A stretch of 64,000 bases of DNA, from positions 78,609,501 through 78,673,500 of the forward strand of contig JAZHRO010000013.1 in the NCBI GenBank assembly GCA_037157565.1, in the 5' to 3' direction. This document shows, one piece after another, positions 54,518 to 64,000 of this stretch; the first letter of the stretch is position 1, and each line of letters opens with the position of its first letter. Under the pieces are notes generated by a model. It saw only the letters and a list, made by a program, of their open reading frames with translations, ran no database searches and was not told where the DNA came from. Source of the DNA: Thalassia testudinum (Eukaryota; Streptophyta; Magnoliopsida; Alismatales; Hydrocharitaceae). A program made the translations under genes and the position numbers.

Positions 54518-55675
54518 AGTGACCTTGCCTAAAGGTTTATCTTTTTAATTAGTAGCTTTCTCCCTACTTTTATTTATGGGGTCAACACAAGGGCAAACTC
54601 AGTGTATATCTCCCTGGTTTATTCTACTCCATGCTTCTTCCCTAAGTGTTTTGGGAATTATTGCGCATTTTTTTGTGAGCCGGGTTCTGGACAACAGGCT
54701 AATGGGCTATTACCCACGACAACTTGCCAGCCATACCTGTTCGGTGAAGTGTGGTTTTGTTTATTTTTTTATTATTTTCTCCTTTTTCTATATATATTTT
54801 TTTTTCTTTTTCTTTTTTTTTAATTTTTTTTTTAAGTAGGTGGCTTCCCTGATCTAAGATTTACCTAGAGGCAGGACAACGAAAATGGTCTTGTGACTAG
54901 GCTCTGGAAAACCTGTCGATGAGTTGTTACCACTGACAACGTGCCAGCCATACCACCCTAGATAGTTCATTAGCTATCCAATTCCAAAGAAACCACCGAA
55001 AAGTGAGTCAGTGGGAAAAAAAAGGTGTGTAGATGCTTAGGCTTAAAGTCCCCCAAATCAGAGATGGGCTAATAAGTTGCATACTTATCATCCCAATTTA
55101 TTTACCAACTTAAAATGAATTTTAATTGGCGAGAACTCGAGACCAAGTCCACATTCGAGTGGACACCCAGGTTAATTAAGCCCGAAGACCTGAAGAGTCT
55201 AAGTGTTTAGGTCCTCTCGTATCATTTCCTAAAGTTAATAACTTCCAAATGCCTAAGTTCTCTTCTCCTAATTCTTTCTTTTTATCTTTTTGAATTTCAA
55301 TTTTTTTTATAAGAATCAAATAATAGGAAATTATTGTTACAGCTGACAAAAAGGTTATAAAATATGTCCAAATCCCCATGCTTAGATATTGTAATGTCCT
55401 CATTGTGAAAAATGAAAGCATCCAAGAGAGTAAAAGTGGAAGAATAGCACCTGGTTTCCGTGAGACTCTGGTCAACTTGGAACGATCTTTACATGTGCTG
55501 AGTTTAATGCCTTCAGCTAGGCGAGGTCCTCAATCAAAAATAACTAAACAATGAGACCTCAACAACACAGTTTTCGGGCCCCCAGGTATGGGTCCTGGGT
55601 AGTGAAAATGGGCTTGCCAAAGAGATAAACAACGAAAGTGGCAAACTGGTGGTGTAGGGAGAGCCCAAATGGTCT
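54518..55675 (-). other. A3 tail, truncated
   Basis: No gene. Internal purine tract region (minus, ATGAGGACATTACA then CTAAGCATGGGGA) near 55405-55368, duplicated motif (54897-54955 and 54680-54740), T-rich block 54770-54840. It matches 1-1000 in orientation and 52600-51406 inverted. It stops at 54518 without stem-loop or terminal purine tract. Confidence 0.7.
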
Positions 55676-56158
55676 CTAATAGGAGTTTTGTTGATTTATT
55701 ACAAAGGAAGTGTGGTTGGGTATAGAATTTGTGCAATGGTTTAGTGAAAAAGGACAATGAGGGTTTTGTGATGTGCTAGGGATTTGTGGGTACTCTAGAA
55801 TACCTAATGTTTGAAGAGTTCTTCCCCAATGTTCAATTTCATCCTCACACTCTGGGTTCTTAAACCAACCATCCTGATCCTCAGAATTCCCACCCACAAG
55901 TTGGACCTCAAACTCAAAGCATTCAGGATAAGGATGTTGTTGGGTTTTATCTTGATCACGTGAATCATCCAACAAATTTTTGATTTCATGTATATCCTCC
56001 TCATCCTGTGTTGCTACAATTGGTCGCATTTTTGCTTTGTCCTCAATTATTTCCGCAATCGTGTGATCTTCTTCCCGAGTTTGGGTTGAGTTGGCCATTA
56101 AAAGGTTGTCTAAGGTATGTATGGCCATTACTTCCTCTATTCTACCAAGCTCCTCCAT
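55676..56158 (-). pseudogene. Acidic ORF downstream of the A3 protease
   Basis: 160 open codons in the same frame as the protease (one stop at 56215-56213 between them), so probably the continuation of one gag-pro polyprotein. It starts MEELGRIEEVMAIHTLDN and is rich in Asp, Glu and Asn (EEDIHEIKNLLDDSRDQD). No domain recognised. It occupies the place of the linker between protease and RT in Athila-type Pol, but RT does not follow. Confidence 0.5.
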
Positions 56159-56215
56159 CGAACCACACTTAATTTTATTCTTCTTTGAGACCTCAAAAAT
56201 ATTAAATCGATTGTC

Positions 56216-56560
56216 TTATCCCCCCGAGGCCATTTCTATATTTCCCGATTCACAATCAATCCTCGCCTTGGCAGTAGCCAGGAAAGGTCTTCCCAAAATA
56301 ATTGGGGTGTGGTTGAGCTGTTTTGGGTATTCCATGTCCAGGACCATGAAATTAGCAAGGTAATGTAAATCATTAACCTTGACTAAAACATCATCCAAAA
56401 TACCCCTTGGTTTTGTAATGGATCTATCGGCTAACTGCAAAGTTATGTCAGTGTGTTTTAGGTAGCCTAGACCTAATTCCATGTGCAGTGAGGTGGGGAT
56501 CACATTAATGGAAGCACCCAAGTCGAGGAGGGCCGGTCAGAAGTAATGTTTCCTGTTGTG
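56216..56560 (-). pseudogene. Aspartic protease domain of A3
   Basis: Would cleave the Gag precursor in particles. LDLGASINVIP near 56530-56490 is the active site (one Asp per subunit, dimer), ITLQLADRSITKPRGILDD forms the flap region, and IILGRPFLATAKARID (near 56300-56255) closes the domain. Open for 102 codons, then a stop. The upstream frame is interrupted near 56530, where two frames overlap. Confidence 0.85.
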
Positions 56561-56753
56561 TAGGAAATCAGTGGGGCTCCTGGGTCCTGCTTCTTAGGAG
56601 GTAGCATATTTAGGATCAATGTGCTTGTGTTATCGGACAGAACTACTCTCCTATTGATTTCAGATTTCGCTCTACGCCTTTCTTTATATGCATTCAATAA
56701 ACCTATGGCATAGGCAGGGATTGATTCGATAACCACGAGGAGTAAAATGATTG

Positions 56754-58705
56754 TCAATTTGAAAGGCAGAAGTAAGGACATCCTTTCCTCCAATTTCTCC
56801 TCCGACGTTTTCTATTTGCCCATACAACAACTACTCCCAAATTAGACTCTAATGTTTTGTTGATCACATTCTTAGTTAGGAGTTTGGAATTCTTGCTATA
56901 GGGCCTAATGGGGTTGACATGGGGTTGGGTAGGTCCCTTGTGTCTACTACCACTCCTCAAGGTGATGGTGTTTGCCGTGGCAAAATGCTGTTGGTTATTG
57001 CCTTGAGGAGGGTTGGGCAAAACAGGAGGCTCCTGGTTGACTATGGTAGGAACTTGGTTTGCTCTGGGAGGGGTTGGGGTAGCCTGATAGATAGCATGAG
57101 CTTGAGCATGCGACTCCCCATCATTACCAAACCCTTGAGGCCCAGTGCCTCAGTTCTGTACATTCCTTGGGTTTGGTACAGATTGTGATGGTACAGATCT
57201 AGGTTGTCGGTTATTTGTACTAAGTTCGGATTGCAAGGTGTCCAGTGAAGTTTTCATTTGTTGCATGAGCTGGAGCATTAACCCTTACATTTCTACCATT
57301 TCCAGGTTCAAGTTAGCCTCCTCGGTAGATTGTTGAGCATTCCACATGGGCTGATTAACCTAATTCAGGGGCAACTAAGTATATACATGGCCCTGACCCA
57401 TTGGTTTTTGCGGTACATAGTTGTTGGGTCAATATGTTGTCTGCTGCCCCTGATCTTTCCAAGAGAAGTTAGGATGATTTTTCCAACCAAAATTGTAGGA
57501 ATTTGAATAAGGTTTGGACCTAACATTCTCTTACACAGCATGAACATCCACATAAGATGAGGATGAAGAAGGATCAAAAAGACTGGGATCAAAGGCCCCA
57601 GTTTAGAACCTATAAGGTTCCGAGAAGAGTTGGCTCAAAGGTCAAGCCTGCTCCAGTTGGTTCACAAACTCCCATCTCGTAGGAGCTTGCAAAGAATGGA
57701 ATCTCGATCCTTGGGATTGAGTGGATCTAGAAAAATTAGAGTTTCTGGACATTCACTCTTCCATTTGTTTATCAACCAAATCCATCCTATCTAATCTATT
57801 GTAGATCAATTCCATATCAAATGTATGAGAATCGTGGACCTCATTGGCATTTGATCCAGTTTGTTGGGATCGGTTGAAGGTTTCCATGGAGGCGTGGTTT
57901 AAAGAATTTTTGCTCAATTCCTAAAACAAATCATATGCACTATCTGCATCTTTGTTGAGGAAATTGCCTCCGCAAGAAGCATCCACATGATTACAGAGTT
58001 GATCATTCAACACATGATAAACAATCTGCACAAATTGCCATTTAGGCACCTCGTGGTGTGGACACTTCCACAATAGATCCAGGAATCTCTCCCAGGCCTC
58101 ATGAAACGGTTCCCCCTGCCGCTGGGCAAAAGTGGTAATTGCCCATCGCAATGCATTGGTTCGCCCAATTGGGAAGAATTTCTTCAGGAAGGCTGATTTC
58201 AAAGCATCCAGGTAGCAATCGGTCTTCCAATGGTAAGATACCAATGTGTGGCCTTATCTCTGAGTGAATGGGGGAAAAGCCTCATGAGCATCTGTTCTTC
58301 ATCCTCATTCCGCAATTTGGTTGCCTGAACCAGAGTGATCAGGTCCTCCAAATGTTGGAATGGGTCCTCTGAGCCAAGCACGTGAAAGTGTTTAATTAGA
58401 CTCAAAACCTAGGGCTTGATCTCAACATCTCTGGCAAGAATCACAATGCAGGGATGATCCTCATAATTTGAAGGATCATAAAAATCCTTTAAGGGCCGAG
58501 CACCCTGACCATTCATTCGTTGGAGCCATTGCTGCATCTACTGCATTTCTTCCAACTGCCTCTGAATCAGCTCCTGCTAGTTCGGGGGTGGGGGAGGTGG
58601 TTGTTGATCAGCCATGGGATCTACTTGGCTAAAGCTCAACCTCCGCCTCCGAGAATGGTCTAAAGGTCCTTCCAATCTAGGGTTCAATGACCTCCTTCCA
58701 AGCAT
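56754..58705 (-). pseudogene. gag: Athila-type gag of A3, broken
   Basis: Capsid precursor. ATG 58705-58703 (MLGRRSLNPRLEGPLDHSRR), then MADQQPPPPPPN, LKDFYDPSNYEDHP, KHFHVLGSEDPFQHLEDL, HSLRDKATHWYLTIG, a frameshift near 58220, FLKKFFPIGRTNALRW, EPFHEAWERFLDLLWKCP and NFLNKDADSAYDLF. A Gln/Pro-rich middle follows, decayed, then ANTITLRSGSRHKG (near 56970), the gag-pro border signature also seen in element C. Several stops and frameshifts occur. No CCHC zinc knuckle is visible. Homologous to the A2 gag. Confidence 0.8.
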
Positions 58706-59894
58706 GCACTGGAAAGAAGTCGGAAGGACAGGGAAGAGAGGGAACCCTGCAGCATAAGAATACAAGCATGTCCTTAGGATGGGTAGCCTAAAGGTCTACA
58801 GACTCTCAGAATCCATCCTAAGATTATGGATGATTTACTTTACTTATCTCCAGGCAATCCAACCAGTTAGAAGGAGGGACTGAGGAGAAAGTTCTTCCTT
58901 TGGCTTGCACCTTCGGTTCCTAGTGTACCCCCTAGCCATGATCATTTGATGCTACTCCCCTAGCTAGACATCAGATTGACTAGTATAAGTAGGTTAATCG
59001 TGAATAATCTCAATTTGGATCCCATAGAGTGAACAAGTCCTTAAGGCCAAAGTCTACTCAATTTTAATGAGGCTTGGGACAATGGTGCTTCTGGAATGTG
59101 ATGGGCCCTTAATGGATTGTGCCCTTAATAATTTGTTTGAGAATGTGTGAATGTGCACAACCAAGAGGCTTTCAAGCAAAATTATTAATGATGAGGTGAG
59201 TTTTAGAGTTCGAATTTTGCTTAATAGCTTTTAGGATTCAAATATTAGGTGCTTTCAACTAAGTTTTGTGGGGCAAACCAAGTTCGTTTTTAAAAGTACG
59301 TGTTCAAGTATTTTCCTTTAGAAATCAAGAAAAAATATGGAGTTCCTAGCTTGACCTAATTGTTGAATCCTATGGGCAGCTACAAAATGAACCTCTTTAA
59401 GATTGGTGGTGTGACCCAAACAAGTCAATCAATCGGCTCAAATGCACCACCGTACTCTTTTATGTGTTGAATTCATGTACCGAGTCCACAGGTTGGAATC
59501 CCAGTTGAGTAAATGAAAATCAAGTCCGATTATGTGCCTCAAATGTGGATGTATGAAGTGTGTATATTGATTTGTCACACAGAAAGTATCTTCTTTTTCT
59601 GTTTTAAATGTAAGGGTGAGGTGGATGAAGGTGGCAAACAAGACAAACAATTCTATCCTAGGGTTTATGCAAACACCTAAGTAGATTAAGTCTTGGTTAT
59701 GGGTGTGGCGAAAGGAACTAGTGGGGAGGAATGTGGGGGACACTTACAGAGTACTCTACCTGCACTTTACTCTAGTCTACCGCACTTGGATCTCCATGCT
59801 AGGGTTCCTACAAGACAGTAGATCAAAGACAAGCAGGGTTAGTGCTATGTAAATGCAAGGAAGCATAGAAAATAATAAAGTAAATTCTATTGCC
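58706..59894 (-). other. A3 untranslated leader
   Basis: No gene; alignable by eye with the A1 and A2 leaders, including the GTAACCCTAGCATGGAGATC region near 59805-59790 (here slightly mutated). Confidence 0.65.
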
Positions 59895-59912
59895 TCCCAG
59901 GCAACGACACCA
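59895..59912 (-). promoter_or_regulatory. Primer-binding site of A3
   Basis: Minus strand TGGTGTCGTTGCCTGGGA, three bases after the LTR end; two or three changes relative to the B2 site. Confidence 0.8.
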
Positions 59913-59915
59913 AAA

Positions 59916-61439
59916 TGATCGCATGGCTTTTGAGAGTTTGAAATCGAGGTTACGAGTAACCCATCGTTGTAGTTGCAAAACTCATTATCAAATAAAATTT
60001 ATTCCAAAACTCTAACAGAGTCCCGGGACAAACATAAGGAGGCAATGTTTACTTTGTATGAAAACCACACTTCGATTTGTTTCTTTTTGGTGTTTTTGCA
60101 TTTTGTTATTTCTTTTTTATTTTTGAAATAAAATGGCAATCAATCACAATAGAGAGATAGAATTGAATCTGATATATTGCATGAGTGTCAATTACAATAA
60201 TATAGAAAACATAAAAAGAGGGGGAGGTGAGAAGAAATCTCCTGAAGCGGCTGTTTGGTGAGATTACGGTGCTTAGCGGAAGCTCAGATGAAGGAGTTGG
60301 GAAGTAGGTCGACGGAGGTGAGAAGCAAGAGGATGTCGGGTAGAGGAAAGCTTCAGTGTAGCTCTGGAATGGAGGTGAGAAGACGGAGGTGATCTGCTAC
60401 CGGAATGGAGGTGGGAGGACTGCTCCAAGGCAACCTATGAATGGGGATGGGAAGTTGGAGGAGTATTTGGTGGGGTAGAGGTTCGCTATACTAATAGGCG
60501 CCTTGGGAGCTTGAGAGAAAGTTCTAACAGAGCATTGGTAGGCTTGTTAGAGCTTGGGAGTAGGTGGGAGTATAGTAGGTAGAGATGGCTTGGAAGGGAG
60601 GGGGTGTAGGTCCTTTTATAGTGGAGAAGAAGCAAAAATAGGTATGGGACCATTAGCAACCTCCAGGCCGTCGTTGGAAGTGTCGCTGTAGGCAACTCAT
60701 GCCCCCTGACATGCACAGCTGGCCTTGTTAGCGTGCAAATAATTAGCAATGGCTGTAAGCATCACTGAAGATCCATCGCAAACGTTGCTGAAGACAGCCC
60801 ACACACCCACGCTACCGCTGCATTGGTGCGCCCTCCTCGCGCCGAGTAGTGCGCGTGCACACTCACACGCTGGTCTGTGCTGTGCGCATGTGTGCCTCCG
60901 CGTGTGCGCTCGCACCCGCGCTGCTACACGTGTGCAGTGGCACGTGTGTGGGCAAGGGCGGTATGGGTTGCGCCATGTGGTGTAATCTAGGCTGTCCATC
61001 TTCTTTTCATTGTAGGAGCTGCTACAGAGGTTGGATTGAGTCGATTTTCGTGCTGTTGGGCTACAATCATCGACTCAAATCCATCCACATGGTCGGATTT
61101 GTCATTTGAAGCTTCGAATTATGTCACGTAGTCCCTTGGCCATTGATATTCCTCGGACTGCATATAGTGCTAAGAGACTCCGATCGAGGCGATTTCGGAG
61201 GCGTTGGACTCTGATCATCGTATTGATCAAATCCGTATGGTTGGATCGTCAATCTGAGGCTTAGAAATAAATATCCTTTTCTCATGACCACATAAAGGAT
61301 GCAATTAACCTAAATTATATACAACTATTCTAAATGCAGAATGATGCATGCTATGCAATATTTATAACATGAAATGCAAATCTAAGTCTAGGAACATGCA
61401 TGAATAGTCATTTTAACCCAAATAGATGTGTTTACATCA
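59916..61439 (-). repeat. LTR of family A, copy A3
   Basis: Starts TGATGTAAACACATCTATTT at 61439 and ends GCGATCA at 59916. TATA box 60620-60614. 5' LTR of A3. Confidence 0.88.
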
Positions 61440-64000
61440 GGGGCAAAATCAGATTGTCCCTCACGATGTGGTTTCTGGGACCTTCGCCCGTGCATGCACT
61501 TTTTTTTGAAGAATTGGAGGGGAGGAGAAGAGAGACAAACGAGAGAAAGTGTGCAATTCAAACAATAAATTCTAGACATAACTTAATTATGACTCTCTAA
61601 AAATAACCTAAGACTTGGTCTACTTAAGAAATAAGTAATCAATAGTGAATACCCATTCTGTCAACAAATCTAGCCAAGTTGCTTAAGGAGAGGTTTAGGC
61701 CCAAGCATTTCTTAGGAAAATCCCCTTGGGCTTATGCAAACCTACGCCTGGTCGTTTGACATGAACCCTCAGCCTAACACCAGATATATATGATAGAATT
61801 GGTGCTAACTAGAGAAAACTTAAGACCTATATAGCAAGCCTAAGTTGTTGAAGCCTTAGAGGTCATGTTGCTACAGATTTTAGTTAGGTCAAAGATAATA
61901 TAGTGCACACGGAATGTGGAGGGTGTTAATTAGGGTAAGGCCCTATTATTTCAACTTTTTTAGTGGTATGTAGGAATTGGAAAGTGGTTTCAATTTCAAA
62001 CAAGTTTTCACACTATTTTATGTATTTCTGTCTTTTAGGATTTGCTTTAAATTAATGCATTTTAGGGTTTCCTTTCTTAAGACTTCAAACAAGTTTTGAG
62101 ATCCACAAACAAGAGAAAATCAAGTTGTATGAGTGAGGATATGTTTCCTTTATGCTGTGGGACTAAAAGGAAGGAAACAAACCCTAATCCAAGTAGCCTT
62201 AAGACAGAAAATTGCTACCAATGAATATTTTTTTAGGCTTTCTGTATTAATTAGTGGTCCAAACAAATCAAACAAGGATTCCAGAAAATTTTTCTAAAGA
62301 TTTTAGGAATTTGTTTAATATTTTTTTTGAATTTTTCTTTCTGCTGGTGTTAGAGTCCAGAAATGATACCTATGGGTATTTTGGACTTTTCGGTACCATC
62401 ATCGGCATCAGAAAATTTTAGTGATTTTTTTTTATGTGTAGAATTTTACAAGGATTCTAGAAAACTAAATTTCATAAAAAATTGATAAGTACAAAAATTC
62501 TCAAAATTCATGAATAGTAGAAAAATAGGAAGATTAGAGGGTGTGACCCCTATGTAGTCCATGAATTTTTAAAAATTAATTATAAGTACAATTGCTCTGA
62601 AATTTGGAACAGATGTTTCTTACTTGATTTGGAATCACTAGGTGAAATGTTATGATTTTAGGAGGACTTTGGTGTTAGGAATTGATTTTTGGAATCCGGA
62701 TAGAAGTCTAGACCCAAAAATTAGACTACCAACACTTGAGGTGGAATGGTATTTAATGATGCAAACAAGCAAATAATGGATTTTAATTTGCACCACTCCT
62801 CTTAATTAAGATATTTAGAATCCTAAAAGCTAGGTTTAGTATTTTTTGGTAGGTTTTTAGGCTAAGTGTGAAAAGAAAAGAGATGCTAACCTAGAATTCC
62901 GTGGGAAGACAAGATACTTCAAGCTTCTCAAAATTTCTCGCTTTCTTCCTGCAACTGATTCCTCCACACACAAGAGAAAAGAGAGATAAGGGGATGAGAT
63001 CCACTTCAAGCAAGAGAATTAATCAAGCAAAGACATGCCCCCCGGCAACAGTGCCAAAAAGTGATAGTTAAAATATGCAATTTGTTAATTAGGGTTTTGG
63101 AAATCGTTGTAACGCGTAAATCCATTTTGCTTTTAAAATTTCTAATCGAGATAGGGAAGTATCTAGGGTCATCCAAGGAGGAAATATTTTGCGAAATCAA
63201 TCTCTTGCTTGAAAAGTAGAAATCACCTTTCTTTTTGTTGCTTTTCAATATATCATTTTCTTCTTTTGGGTTTTGAAATAAAGAGGCAAATACGAAGTTG
63301 TTGACGGAAAAAAGTACCACAACTAAAATGCTAAAATCTAACTGAAAAAATTATTCTCTTTCTAAGCTCAACCTAGGCGCGTGAAGACCTAGATTAATTA
63401 GAAAGAGAAAGTGAGATTATACTAAGATAAAGCAAGTAATGAAAAAAAATGCCATAAGAAATTGAGGAAACTTTTTCTATATTAAAGGAAATTGTCTACA
63501 AGTATAGGAAAGCTTCTAAAGAAAAGACAAATAAAGAAGAAACAAAATCCTTTAATTGCTGATGGTGATGAAGAAGGTGAAGCTCCTCTTGCTCCAAGTC
63601 AAGTTGCTCCTTGGCTTGAAAAGAAGGTTCCTTCTCCTTTGCCTAGCAAACTCCTCCTAGCAAGCCCAAGGGGACGTGCTTGATCTCCTCCAAGGTGGAT
63701 GGAATTCCACCTTCAAAAGCTCCTCCTAAGGTGGCGTGGACCACCTTTGATTCCTCCTCCAAGGGTGGTTGTGTACCAACCTTCAATCCTCCTCTTAGGG
63801 TAGGCGTGCACCCTAGGTTTCCTTCCAATGCTGGGCTGCTTCCTTGGCTGGCGTAGGGTCAAGGAAGAAGAGAAGAGGGGAAGGCACCAAGGGGATAGAG
63901 TATCCCCTTAATCTTCTTCTTCTTCTTCTTGTCTTGGCCTTCTATGTATGTGGAAATATGGGTAGAAAAAATGTAGCCATGGTTGGATTTTAATGGTGGT
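61440..64000 (-). mobile_element. Element J: leader and inner LTR end (runs off window)
   Basis: Minus strand: LTR end ACTATCA at 63062, PBS (63056-63040), then non-coding leader to 61440, where A3 interrupts it. Everything above 63062 is LTR J and continues beyond the window. A short (TCT)n run is at 63906-63930. No conserved ORF was found; the leader is AT-rich with poly-T runs. Family unlike A-I. Confidence 0.65.
63040..63056 (-). promoter_or_regulatory. Primer-binding site of J
   Basis: Minus strand TGGCACTGTTGCCGGGG, about five bases after the probable LTR end TATCA. Confidence 0.75.

Larger units (their letters stand above)
54518..61439 (-). mobile_element. Element A3: gag-pro LTR retrotransposon without RT
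   Basis: Minus strand: LTR (61439-59916), PBS (59912-59895), leader, gag (58705-56754), protease (56560-56216), acidic ORF (56158-55676), internal purine tract (55383-55368), tail to 54518, where it is cut by LTR A4. RT, RNase H and integrase are absent between protease and purine tract, so it would have needed help in trans. Flank at the LTR start is GGGGC (61440-61444), inside element J. The 3' LTR is missing. Confidence 0.82.

Noticed and set aside
62986..63320. 104-codon minus-strand ORF over the J PBS
   Set aside because: Crosses LTR end, PBS and leader, which are non-coding in this element class.

Overview
The window is nuclear DNA from a flowering plant and consists almost entirely of LTR retrotransposons. 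The evidence is Ty3/gypsy coding relics of the plant Athila type, primer-binding sites of the TGGCGCCGTTGCCAGGGA type, purine tracts of the GGCATGGGGG type, long LTRs (about 1.5-2.7 kb) with plant TATA boxes, and one copia-like LTR. No host gene, rRNA, functional tRNA, CRISPR array or prokaryotic feature was found. I cannot name the species.

Layout, left to right (family letters are mine). 1-5629: element A1, minus strand, cut by the window edge. It has a family A LTR and leader, but its gag is replaced by an unfamiliar ORF (Tyr/Pro-rich head, coiled coil, acidic tail). 5630-10220: 3' part and 3' LTR of element C-plus, which A1 interrupts. 10221-14072: element A2 (LTR, leader, gag; minus). 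14074-14605: plus-strand integrase tail relic. 14683-20850: four family B LTRs in mixed orientation. 20871-22165: copia-like LTR H. 22323-41310: a nested block. Its host is Athila-like element C on the minus strand (gag end, protease, RT, RNase H, integrase, tail, LTR). Its integrase is split by complete element F (29595-37239, target duplication CTTGC). Its LTR is split by solo LTR G (22693-25380, target duplication AGAGC). 41311-48433: two family D LTRs in opposite orientation around a D tail and part of another LTR (I). 48513-54517: a plus-strand composite with a B-type LTR on the left, a fused intact ORF, and an A-type LTR on the right. 54518-61439: element A3 (LTR, leader, gag, protease, acidic ORF, no RT; minus). 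61440-64000: leader and LTR end of a further element, J.

Families A, B, C, D and F have largely unrelated LTRs but a common 3' design: an internal purine tract, a spacer with reiterated short motifs, a conserved stem-loop TTTGCTAG-GGA-CTAGCAAA, and a terminal purine tract abutting the LTR. The LTR itself often begins with an inverted repeat. Only element C encodes recognisable RT and integrase, and these are broken. A simple inference is that A1, A3, F and the composite are non-autonomous and were moved by C-like partners through these shared cis signals. Coordinates were read by eye. LTR ends confirmed by a duplication, PBS or purine tract are good to a base or two; other junctions are approximate.
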